From Solobacterium sp. (lineage in GTDB: Bacteria; Bacillota_I; Bacilli_A; Erysipelotrichales; Erysipelotrichaceae), in assembly GCA_017469885.1 (NCBI GenBank), contig JAFUFO010000015.1, positions 1-64,000 on the forward strand: DNA of 64,000 bases, read 5' to 3'. The notes under the pieces were generated by a model. That model saw only the letters and a program-made list of their open reading frames with translations. It was not told the DNA's origin and did no database searches. Below are positions 17,701-25,185 of this stretch, piece by piece (the first letter of the stretch is position 1; each line of letters starts with the position of its first letter). A program made the translations under genes and the position numbers.

Positions 17701-19175
17701 GCATGCGGAGGGAACAGTCTGAACGTGAGACCAGACGTCTTGCCCAGATCGCTTCGTTTGAGGAAATCCTTTCCGAACAGATTCGTGATCTGAAGGGGAA
17801 CTATGCGGATGAAGAACTTCCGAAACGGATTTCCCTTGTCCGCAGCGATGTGAATGAAGCGAATCACCTGCAGGAGAAGATTGCAAGCCTTGACCAGCGA
17901 ATCGAAGATGCGCATAAGGAACGCACCACCCGACTCGCGGAAGTCAATGCGTTTGAACGGAAATTCGGACAATTCGTACCGGAAGGGGAAGATGTGTTCG
18001 CCGGTATCTGCCGGAAAACGGAAGAATATAACCGTCTTCAGACTGAGATGGCACCGCTGGTACGGCAGCGTGACGCCATCCTCGAAGAACAAAAGGAAAT
18101 TCCGGATGACGGCGGGACGCAGGAAAACCAGCTCCGTCATTCCATTGAGACAATGGAAACACGGAAAGAATCACTGCTTGCGGAGCGTTCCGAAAAGAAG
18201 GAACTGATCCGTCAGGCAAACCGTTCCGTTGAGGCATATCCCGACATGATACGGGAAATCCGTCAGCTGTATGAACAGCGCGATGCGGTGCGCAATGAAG
18301 AACGCACACTGAAGCGCGCGATTCAGCTGATCGGACAGGCAAAGGATAATCTTGCAAATCGTTATCTCGGCAAGGTCGAGAAGCTGTTCAATGATTACAT
18401 GCATATCTGGCTTGGCAATGAGGCGGTCAGAGGAATCCTTGATGTCGACTTCAATGTCTCGATTGAGGAGAATGACAAGGTACATGTGGCAGAAGGCTAC
18501 AGCACCGGCTATTGCGATCTGATGGATTTCTGCATGCGGCTTGCGCTGATTGATACGCTGTTTGAAAACGAACAGCCGTTCCTCATTCTGGATGACCCGT
18601 TTGTCAACCTGGATGAAACGCATCTGGAAAAGGCACTGGAGCTGCTCGGCGCAATGTCTGCGTCCAAGCAGATCGTCTACTTCGTCTGCCATCCGGTCCG
18701 TGCCGTCAAAGCCACGGGAACCGAACGCGAGAAGGCACAGTTCCGTGCACTTGCGGAACGGCAGAAGGAACTTCTCGACCGGCGCATTGCGGAAATGAAG
18801 CCGCAGGAAGCGGAACCGGAACGATCGCCGAAGGACCGCTACCAGGTGGTCGAAGGCAGCATTGGAATGTCCGTCGCACCGGTGAATACCAGTGTGCCGG
18901 CGGGAGAACGAGTCGTCCGGATGAAATTTGCCATCCGGGGCGGCGGAATCCATCCGGATAAGATGTATGAACTGTTCTTTGTCGATGAGACCGGAACGGT
19001 TGTCAGTGAACGGCGCCTGCTGGAGCTGCGCAATGACCGACTGTATCCGGAGGAAGTGCAGTTCCGTCTGAACCGTGAAGTGTACACGGGTGACCGTTAT
19101 GAGCTGATGGTTCAGGAAACCGGAAGCGACGACTTTGATGTCGCCGCAAGATTTCCGATCCCGGCAGCTGCCTGA
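14700..19175 (+). CDS. Giant YhaN/SbcC-like AAA ATPase with coiled coils and membrane hairpin
   Basis: A 1491-residue SMC/Rad50-type ATPase, well above the ~960 usual for YhaN. The N-terminus has MKLLNMHVDNFGGLHDYTCN and Walker A NGWGKTT (32-38). Long Glu/Gln/Arg-rich coiled coils follow to ~625. Two adjacent hydrophobic helices at ~630-675 (MILGVLLIIGGGIAAAVVNP; LAALAVLGLILLVLGFLG) form a membrane hairpin, as in YhaN. More coiled coil runs to ~1190, then the C-terminal ATPase lobe with STGYCDLMDFCMRLAL and Walker B FLILDDPFVNLDE (~1292). An extra 115-residue domain (1375-1491) beginning RYQVVEGSIGMSVAPVNTSV looks beta-rich. It overlaps the dead phosphoesterase gene and probably forms a membrane-tethered complex acting on DNA ends, with its nuclease partner inactive. 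Confidence 0.85.
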   Translation: MKLLNMHVDNFGGLHDYTCNFDEGLNVILEDNGWGKTTMAAFLKAMLYGFESGLSKDIKENERRRYYPWQGGTYGGTLDFEADGVRYRVKRTFGENPRFDSVKITNLDTDTPVRITADSLGEELFKLDAGAFQRSVFINQNSAGSDGSAAGIQARLNALVSQANNTAAYDNAIGNLSQLVRTYEKNDGRGQLDTISRNLAEKQSQKDLMEREIREQEDARIRISDIGNELETLGAELEEQKLAYDQAVSDRRRLETLEKHLSDVNEEIGVLQDQQDRIRAEFGGSVPESDAIEETRTSIQTIASMDALMTELSGDRAVNDAEYQKIAGRYEGAIPEVSRMDEIQQIFSELQAIRAASKEDADRMAETEEPAGYTAVAKALQEDNSYTDTLKAVIQSKNSVQELIRMRDFNTQSTTHETESWDATKKRYTALTDEIQEHQDELERMQAYNPSVIETPIRHLNELLVRRQDLEREKKSLETVLEKESADWETLKKKFAGLREETEARQKVLDDDSSAAPERIRPRIEKLNELQKLEQAIKIKQEAIDRNRITEEEKGILNANTGDLPEPGEADRMKEMYRSLLKEQQEKQSVAASITEEQKKSDDLKKSLNELEGTELVLEHAPVEEPSKGMSTVLMILGVLLIIGGGIAAAVVNPMLAALAVLGLILLVLGFLGSRKYRQLYQEYQAYVTEKNQKEAEANQKKEDLRKQIDDVESGIRNLTGELESNSTQMKNSQKEIVGWVKRYGRNEKQVTEEVISRIGINSDRLRNLRAKSKEIADTRKFIDDETAYIRQILINLKAEYPETDGMNVDQAAEALRKRETAYQLEAEKLSAAHEAEARFLEESGCTEDQLLGRTPTEPSEVRQKLASLSADFEAVDEERSTLDSEFDGLAGLPYEDAIEQLRKRAQEYQVTEGQLRAARHNEVRYLMEAGVTRDSLAMQDSEKLASLKKAGRELDEKFNEIVTRIRKALAPIGIEVNRDNVVDSLEKAEVFENEYDQYSRMRREQSERETRRLAQIASFEEILSEQIRDLKGNYADEELPKRISLVRSDVNEANHLQEKIASLDQRIEDAHKERTTRLAEVNAFERKFGQFVPEGEDVFAGICRKTEEYNRLQTEMAPLVRQRDAILEEQKEIPDDGGTQENQLRHSIETMETRKESLLAERSEKKELIRQANRSVEAYPDMIREIRQLYEQRDAVRNEERTLKRAIQLIGQAKDNLANRYLGKVEKLFNDYMHIWLGNEAVRGILDVDFNVSIEENDKVHVAEGYSTGYCDLMDFCMRLALIDTLFENEQPFLILDDPFVNLDETHLEKALELLGAMSASKQIVYFVCHPVRAVKATGTEREKAQFRALAERQKELLDRRIAEMKPQEAEPERSPKDRYQVVEGSIGMSVAPVNTSVPAGERVVRMKFAIRGGGIHPDKMYELFFVDETGTVVSERRLLELRNDRLYPEEVQFRLNREVYTGDRYELMVQETGSDDFDVAARFPIPAAA

Positions 19176-19190
19176 TCACAAAGGAGTGAC

Positions 19191-19953
19191 ATGCGTATGA
19201 CCACGAAACGAATGCTCATCCGCGCCGATGATCTCGGCTACAGCGAGGGTCAACCTCGGTATCGCAAAGTCGGTCAATGAAGGCCTGATCCGCAATATCG
19301 GTGTGATGCCGAATATGCCGCTGGCAAAGCAGGGACTGGATCTTCTGAAACGGGACGATCTCTGCCTCGGCCAGCATACCAATGTATGCGTCGGAAGACC
19401 CCTCAGTAATCCTGCGGATATCCCCAGCATTACCGATGAAAACGGCATGTTTGTCTCAAGCAGAACCTATCGGACCGCGGACCATGACTTTGTGGTGCTG
19501 GACGAAGTGGTGCTGGAAATTGAAGCACAGTATCAGAAGTTTAAGGAGCTGACCGGCCGGGAGCCGGAATACTTTGAAGCGCATGCGGTAAGCAGTGTCA
19601 ATCTTGCGAAAGGACTGGAAATCGTTGCGCAGCGGCATAACCTGCCGTTACTGCAGTTTTCCACCACAGAACCCGTTGCCTTCCGCAATACACAGATGAT
19701 CGTTTCCATGGAAAGCATGGGTCCGGATTATGACCCGTTTGAATCCCTGAAGCGCTGTGCGCAGAAAGACTATGCGGCGAATGAATGCCCGATGTTTGTC
19801 TGCCATCCCGGCTATCTTGACTGGTATCTGCTTCAGACATCGAGTCTCACGGTTCCGCGGGCGATGGAAGTGGAAATGCTGTGCAGCCCGAAGACCCGGC
19901 AGTGGCTGGACGAACAGGGAATTCAGCTGGTCACCTACAACGATATTCACTGA
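19191..19953 (+). pseudogene. Frameshifted YdjC/ChbG family carbohydrate deacetylase
   Basis: The gene starts at 19191, 5 bp after AAAGGAG, and encodes MRMTTKRMLIRADDLGYSEG, the family's N-terminus with the catalytic/metal-binding DD pair. Then the frame breaks: after GAGG near 19246-19249 the continuing family sequence VNLGIAKSVNEGLIRNIGVM is read only in another frame. Two bases appear to be missing. From there the protein is intact to the TGA at 19953 (LGQHTNVCVGRPLSNP, EAHAVSSVN, CHPGYLDWYLL). YdjC enzymes deacetylate chito-oligosaccharides or similar N-acetyl sugars. Either the gene is recently inactivated or a sequencing error removed two bases; everything else is free of damage, so an error is quite possible. 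Confidence 0.8.
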
Positions 19954-19962
19954 TATATGCAG

Positions 19963-20001
19963 ACAGCCGGAAACGCAGTTCTTCATGCGCCGGCTGTTTT
20001 T
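19963..20001 (+). terminator. Terminator of ydjC and the YhaN-like operon
   Basis: ACAGCCGG and CCGGCTGT form an 8-bp stem with a 19-base loop, followed by TTTTT. Confidence 0.8.
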
Positions 20002-20027
20002 ATCCCTTTATATAAAGTGGAATATTT

Positions 20028-20056
20028 TTTGCATGTCGGATACGCGACAATAGAAT
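20028..20056 (+). promoter_or_regulatory. Candidate promoter for the sbcD-sbcC operon
   Basis: TTTGCA (20028-20033) and TAGAAT (20051-20056) are spaced by 17 bp, 20 bp before the first start codon of the operon. Confidence 0.5.
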
Positions 20057-20075
20057 CAGAAGAAGGAGGCAGGCA

Positions 20076-20270
20076 ATGGGCAATAATGAATACCTGTACC
20101 GACCGGATGAAACGGAGCAGGATACCGAAGAACTTCGTGAGAAACTGCGTGACTACTACGGAACTGCGATGACAGGCGGTTTTCCGATGGCAGTGACTGA
20201 CCTTGGACGTGTTGAGACAATGAGCGATGAAGAGCTGCGCAGAGAAGCAGAGAAGAACGGAATCCGCTGA
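20076..20270 (+). CDS. Small acidic hypothetical protein upstream of sbcD
   Basis: A 64-residue protein, charged and soluble, with 11 Glu and 5 Asp, a PDETEQDTEELREKLRDYYG helix, a central TAMTGGFPMAVTDLG and a helical end SDEELRREAEKNGI. GAAGGAGGC provides a strong ribosome binding site 6-9 bp upstream, and the stop is 14 bp before sbcD, so translation is very likely. The closing MSDEELRREAEKNGI pattern appears in small Bacillota proteins of unknown role. Its fixed place ahead of sbcD may mean a regulatory link, but no function is assigned. Confidence 0.75.
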   Translation: MGNNEYLYRPDETEQDTEELREKLRDYYGTAMTGGFPMAVTDLGRVETMSDEELRREAEKNGIR

Positions 20271-20284
20271 AAGGGGAACGACCG

Positions 20285-21424
20285 ATGAAACTGATTCATT
20301 TATCCGATCTCCATCTTGGAAAAAACGTGAACGGTTATTCCATGATTGAAGATCAGACATACATCCTGACGGAGATTCTCAGGATACTCGAAGAGGAACA
20401 GCCGGACGGCGTCCTCATTGCGGGCGATGTGTATGACAAGTCCATACCGTCCGCAGAGGCGGTTGAGCTGTTCGATGATTTCCTGGTGAAGCTCTCCAAA
20501 CGTCATCTGGAAACTTTTATCATCAGCGGAAACCATGATTCTGCGGAGCGCCTCGCATTCGGAAATCGTCTGATGGACGCGTCGGGCATTCATCTGTCTC
20601 CGGCATATGACGGAACTGTCACGCCGTTTATCTGGAGCGATGAATTCGGCGAAACCGCAATCTGGTGTCTGCCGTTTATCAAACCCGCACATGTACGGCG
20701 GTTTTATCCCGATGCGGAAATCGCATCCTATACGGATGCGGTCAAGGAAGCGATCGCGCATATGGACATTGATCCGGACCGTCGGAATGTTCTGATCACC
20801 CACCAGTTCGTGACCGGCGCCGTCCGTTCGGATTCCGAAGAGATTTCCGTCGGCGGAACTGACAACGTGGACTCTTCGGTGTTTGAGCCGTTTGACTATG
20901 TGGCGCTCGGCCATATTCACGGTCCGCAGAATATCGTGGAAAACCGGATCCGTTACTGCGGAACACCGCTGAAGTATTCCTTCTCCGAGGCGAATCATCA
21001 TAAATCGGTCAGTGTCGTGGAACTGAGGGAAAAGGGGAACGTCACGGTGCGGACGATTCCGCTTGCGCCGAAACATGACATGAAGGAAATCCGCGGCACG
21101 TATGAGGAACTGACGCGGAAGGATTATTACGACAATACGTCTTACCGGACGGATTACATGCATATCACCCTGACGGATGAGGAAGATATTCCCGATGCGG
21201 TTTCAAAACTGAAGGTGATCTATACGAACCTCATGAAGCTGGATTATGACAACCGCCGGACAAGAACGCAGGCATCCGCCGAAGGACCGGCAGATGTGGA
21301 ACGCAAATCACCGCTGGAACTGTTTGAGGATCTGTATGTCATGCAGAACGGGACAGAACTGAGCGATGAACAGAAAACATTCCTGCAGGGAATGATCGAG
21401 ACGATCTGGGAGGAGGAAAAATGA
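20285..21424 (+). CDS. sbcD: Exonuclease SbcCD subunit D
   Basis: A 379-residue Mre11-type Mn2+-dependent nuclease that, with SbcC, cleaves DNA hairpins and protein-blocked ends. All phosphoesterase motifs are intact: HLSDLHLG (5-12), AGDVYD (46-51), SGNHDS (81-86), the ITHQF block and LGHIHGPQ near 217. The C-terminal capping region (LPDDTFLQGMIETIWEEE-like end) binds SbcC. GGGGAACG lies before the start, and the TGA overlaps the sbcC ATG. Useful here as the intact reference for the degenerate homologue at 13747. Confidence 0.96.
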   Translation: MKLIHLSDLHLGKNVNGYSMIEDQTYILTEILRILEEEQPDGVLIAGDVYDKSIPSAEAVELFDDFLVKLSKRHLETFIISGNHDSAERLAFGNRLMDASGIHLSPAYDGTVTPFIWSDEFGETAIWCLPFIKPAHVRRFYPDAEIASYTDAVKEAIAHMDIDPDRRNVLITHQFVTGAVRSDSEEISVGGTDNVDSSVFEPFDYVALGHIHGPQNIVENRIRYCGTPLKYSFSEANHHKSVSVVELREKGNVTVRTIPLAPKHDMKEIRGTYEELTRKDYYDNTSYRTDYMHITLTDEEDIPDAVSKLKVIYTNLMKLDYDNRRTRTQASAEGPADVERKSPLELFEDLYVMQNGTELSDEQKTFLQGMIETIWEEEK

Positions 21425-24192
21425 GACCGCTGAAACTGGTGATGTCCGCATTCGGACCGTATTCCGGTATAACCGAACTCGATTTTGAAACCTTCGGGAC
21501 AAGCGGACTGTATCTGATTACCGGCGATACCGGTGCCGGAAAGACAACGATTTTTGACGCGATCACCTATGCACTGTACGGAAAACCCTCCGGAAACAAC
21601 CGGACGGCAGACATGCTGAGATCAAAGTATGCGTCTGCGGATACACCGACCGAAGTCGATCTCACATTTGCGTACGGCGGAAAGACCTATCGGGTCCGCC
21701 GCAGCCCGGCTTATGACCGGCCGAAACTGCGCGGCACGGGCATGGCAAAGAAAGGCGCAGAACAGGAACTCTATTATCCGGACGGACGCGTTCTTACAAA
21801 AGGACGGGAAGTCGATGCCGCAATCATTGAGATCATCGGGATTGACCGTGATCAGTTTGCCCAGATTGCGATGATTGCACAGGGAGATTTCCTGAAGCTT
21901 TTAACCTCATCGACGGAAGAACGGAAAGGCATCCTGCGCAAGCTGTTTCAGACACGTCCGTATCTGGATCTCCAGGATCGGCTGAAGAGCCGGTCGAATG
22001 AGCTGCTTCGAAACAATGAGCGTGCATCTGCCAGTATCCGGCAGTATATCGGTGACATCGCATGCGAAGAGAGTGACGTGCTTCACCTTGAAATTGAAAA
22101 GGCATTGAACAATGAACTGACACTGGCAGAGATTACCGCAGTACTGGATAAACTGATTGCCAACGACAAAGCACAGTACAATGCTCTGAAAGAAACGTCG
22201 GATGACCTGAATAAACAGTCCGATGAACTGACAAAGATTCTGACGGAAGCTGAAGCCCGCCGGAATGCCAAAAAGGAACTGGCCAGCCTGAAAGCACAGC
22301 TGAAAGAGCGTAATGGCTCACTGAAGTCTCTTGAAGCAGCCCGTACAACACAGGCAGCCCGTAAACCGGACGTGCAGAAGCTTCGGGATGAAATCGCAAA
22401 GGAATCCGTAGTTCTGCCGGAATATACCGAACTGGATGAGAAAACGAAACATTCCGTGAAACTCAGAAATCAGCTGGCAGAAACAGAAACTTCCATCAGC
22501 GTCAGTGATACGCAGATCAAACAGCTGGAAGCGGAGATCGCACAGCTGAAGAAGGAAGCGGAGACACTGTCCTCAGCAGATGCGGCTCTTGTGAAAAAAG
22601 AGTCACTCCTGGAAAAGAGCCGGGACGACTATCGGAAGCTGAACGGATTGAATACGATTCTGAAGACGGTCGCGGAAATTGAAAAAGAACTTGCGGAAAA
22701 GCAGGCGGAGTATCAGAAAAAACAGGCCGACGCAAAGAAACGTAAGGAAACGTTTGAACAGCGTCAGACAGCCTATCTGAATGAACAGGCCGGTATTCTT
22801 GCGGAAACCCTGCAGGAAGGTGTTCCGTGTCCGGTGTGCGGTTCCGTACATCATCCTTCCAAAGCGCATAAGTCTGAACATGCGCCGACAAAGGAAGAAC
22901 TGGAGCTGCTGAAAACGGACAGTGAAAAAGCAGACGAAGCGATGCGCAAGGCGAGTGAAGAAGCCGGTGCACTGCGGACCAGAAAAGAAGAAAACGAGAC
23001 TGCTGCGGTTCGGGAAGCGGAAGCGCTGCTTGGCGTATTGGAATACAGCGCCGTCAAACCGGCACTTACCGCAAAACAGAGCGAACTGGAGGGAGCCGGG
23101 AAGGCACTGAGACAGGAAGTTGAGCAGCTCAAAGCGGCGACCAGACGGCATAAGGAAATCACGGAAACACTTCTGCCGAAAGCAGAAAAAAGCAAGACAG
23201 CTGTGAATGAAAAACAGACCGCGCTGAAGGCATCCCTTTCCGGCATGAACGTCGAAATCAAAAACACATCGGATCGTATCGATGCGCTGAAGAAGAAACT
23301 TCCGTTTAGCTCAAAAGCAGAAGCACAGCAGAAGATCAATGAACTCCGCAGACAGGCGGATACGATTGAAAAAGAAATCGAGCAGGCAGAAGAGGCATAC
23401 CGCAAAGCCGGCGAAGAAATCGTGAAACTGGAAACCGCTGCCGGCGAACAGAAGAAGCTGATTGAAGGCAAAGAAGACATCGACATTGCGAAGGAAACCG
23501 CACGGCAGAATGCATTGCGTGATGCGATCAAAGAAACAAATGACAAACTGGTAACCGTCCAGACCCGCCGGAACATCAATGAAGGCGTGCGTGACAAAAT
23601 TCAGTCACAGTCCGGGGAACAGGAGAAAATCGAAGCGGAGCTGAAGTGGGTAAAGGCGCTGTCCGACACCGCCAATGGCAATGTGTCCGGCAAGGACAAG
23701 ATCATGCTGGAGACGTACATCCAGATGACCTATTTTGACCGGATCATTTCCCGGGCAAATGTACGCCTCATGACCATGTCCGACGGGCAGTATGAACTGG
23801 TGCGCCGGAAAGAAGCGTCCGACCGGGTTCATCAGAGCGGCCTGGATCTGGATGTCATTGATCATTACAACGGCAGTGTCCGCAGCGTCAATTCGCTGTC
23901 CGGCGGTGAGTCATTCAAAGCATCGCTGTCACTGGCACTTGGCCTGTCGGATGAGATTCAGTCTTCGGCCGGCGGCATCCATCTGGATACCATGTTTGTG
24001 GATGAAGGATTCGGATCGCTGGATGAGGAGTCGCTGGAAAATGCAATGAAGGCATTGAACAGCCTGACGGAAGGAAACCGTCTGGTCGGGATCATCTCGC
24101 ATGTGGCAGCGCTCAAGGAACGGATCGATGATCAGATCATTGTAAAGAAAGACCGTACCGGAGGAAGCCGGATTATCATTCAGAAGCGATGA
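21421..24192 (+). CDS. sbcC: Exonuclease SbcCD subunit C (SMC-like ATPase)
   Basis: A 923-residue Rad50-type protein. Walker A GDTGAGKTTIFDA lies near residues 36-48 and the N-terminal lobe shows the IAMIAQGDFLKLL motif. Two coiled-coil arms flank a zinc hook CPVCGSVHHP at about 469-478. The C-terminal lobe has the ABC signature NSLSGGESFKASLSLALGLS and Walker B MFVDEGFGSLDEESL. The ATG overlaps the sbcD stop by 4 bp, giving coupled translation of the complex. Length is usual for Bacillota SbcC. It ends in a terminator shared with the convergent lipoprotein gene. Confidence 0.96.
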   Translation: MRPLKLVMSAFGPYSGITELDFETFGTSGLYLITGDTGAGKTTIFDAITYALYGKPSGNNRTADMLRSKYASADTPTEVDLTFAYGGKTYRVRRSPAYDRPKLRGTGMAKKGAEQELYYPDGRVLTKGREVDAAIIEIIGIDRDQFAQIAMIAQGDFLKLLTSSTEERKGILRKLFQTRPYLDLQDRLKSRSNELLRNNERASASIRQYIGDIACEESDVLHLEIEKALNNELTLAEITAVLDKLIANDKAQYNALKETSDDLNKQSDELTKILTEAEARRNAKKELASLKAQLKERNGSLKSLEAARTTQAARKPDVQKLRDEIAKESVVLPEYTELDEKTKHSVKLRNQLAETETSISVSDTQIKQLEAEIAQLKKEAETLSSADAALVKKESLLEKSRDDYRKLNGLNTILKTVAEIEKELAEKQAEYQKKQADAKKRKETFEQRQTAYLNEQAGILAETLQEGVPCPVCGSVHHPSKAHKSEHAPTKEELELLKTDSEKADEAMRKASEEAGALRTRKEENETAAVREAEALLGVLEYSAVKPALTAKQSELEGAGKALRQEVEQLKAATRRHKEITETLLPKAEKSKTAVNEKQTALKASLSGMNVEIKNTSDRIDALKKKLPFSSKAEAQQKINELRRQADTIEKEIEQAEEAYRKAGEEIVKLETAAGEQKKLIEGKEDIDIAKETARQNALRDAIKETNDKLVTVQTRRNINEGVRDKIQSQSGEQEKIEAELKWVKALSDTANGNVSGKDKIMLETYIQMTYFDRIISRANVRLMTMSDGQYELVRRKEASDRVHQSGLDLDVIDHYNGSVRSVNSLSGGESFKASLSLALGLSDEIQSSAGGIHLDTMFVDEGFGSLDEESLENAMKALNSLTEGNRLVGIISHVAALKERIDDQIIVKKDRTGGSRIIIQKR

Positions 24193-24195
24193 CAT

Positions 24196-24230
24196 GAAAA
24201 AAGAGAGTTCATGACGAGCTCTCTTTTCCT
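24196..24230. terminator. Bidirectional terminator after sbcC
   Basis: AAAAGAGAG and CTCTCTTTT form the stem, with A-rich and T-rich flanks serving sbcC and the convergent hydrolase gene. Confidence 0.85.
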
Positions 24231-24243
24231 TTGGGTTTCTGGC

Positions 24244-25161
24244 TCAGTGTTTGTCCAGGAATTCCTTTACGCGGGACAGATAGTCCGGCGCTTCATCATA
24301 GACACCGTGTCCCTTGCCTTCATAGATGTAACCATCGCAATGCAGTAAATCCATGAGGTCTCTGGAGGCCTGCACGCCAAGTACGCGGTCTTTCCCGGCG
24401 CCGAGTACGAATGCCGGGCAGGTTACCGCACCAAGCTGATCGCGGATATCAAAGTCCTTCATCCCGTTCAGGGAAATCAGGAAGTTACGGAACTCTTCAT
24501 CCGTCACACCTTCTGCCTGCGCAAGGATTGCGTCTTTGAACTGTTCAAAGAATTCCGGCGTATAGACATACCGGCCGAAGGATTCGACCAGTCCGGCAGC
24601 GTCTTTTTTCTCCGCAAATGCCTGCCATTCTGCAAGCGCTTCGGAATTACCGGATGCAATATTCGGAGAGGTGGAACAGAGAATCAGATGTGAAATCAGT
24701 TCCGGTTTCTGTACGGCAATGATCTGTGCAATCATGCCGCCCTGGGATACGCCCATTACGTTGATATCCTTCAGGCCAAGCTGATCAAATGCCGCAAGGG
24801 TATCTTCGGCCATGCCGTAGATGTCATAGCCATCCGGATACGTTGTGATGCGGTCAAACAGATACATGTCATAGTCTTCCGCAAGCAGGGCATACGCACC
24901 GGCAACCGCATCCGCGGCACCCATAACGCTTTTCAGGGAAAGGCCGGGCAGAATGACATATGGTTTTCCTTCCGGATTTCCAAACCGGAAATACTGCATT
25001 TCACCATGCGGTGTTGTGAGTGTCTGAATCATGGATACCTCGTTTTCAGGCTCCGGCTTCGGTTCTTCCGCCGGCGCTGTCCGGCATGCGGTAAATGAAC
25101 CAAGAACCAGAGCTGCTGTCACAATGGACAGCAGTTTTCTGTATACCGTCATATACCTCAT
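24244..25161 (-). CDS. Alpha/beta hydrolase lipoprotein
   Basis: A 305-residue exported hydrolase. The N-terminus is a lipoprotein signal (KLLSIVTAALVLGSFTAC, lipid-anchored Cys near residue 26), then a Pro/Glu linker EEPKPEPENE. The catalytic domain has the nucleophile elbow GVSQGG (Ser about residue 140), an acid in GAGKDRVLG and the His in GKGHGVYDE, a complete triad of the alpha/beta-hydrolase fold. So it is probably an esterase, lipase or related hydrolase facing outward on the membrane; substrate unknown. The lipobox FTAC is slightly atypical at position -3. It lies 24 bp after the GH13 gene on the same strand and may be co-transcribed with it. Confidence 0.85.
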   Translation of the reverse strand: MRYMTVYRKLLSIVTAALVLGSFTACRTAPAEEPKPEPENEVSMIQTLTTPHGEMQYFRFGNPEGKPYVILPGLSLKSVMGAADAVAGAYALLAEDYDMYLFDRITTYPDGYDIYGMAEDTLAAFDQLGLKDINVMGVSQGGMIAQIIAVQKPELISHLILCSTSPNIASGNSEALAEWQAFAEKKDAAGLVESFGRYVYTPEFFEQFKDAILAQAEGVTDEEFRNFLISLNGMKDFDIRDQLGAVTCPAFVLGAGKDRVLGVQASRDLMDLLHCDGYIYEGKGHGVYDEAPDYLSRVKEFLDKH

Positions 25162-25185
25162 TCTAATCCTGAGATATGGGTTTTG

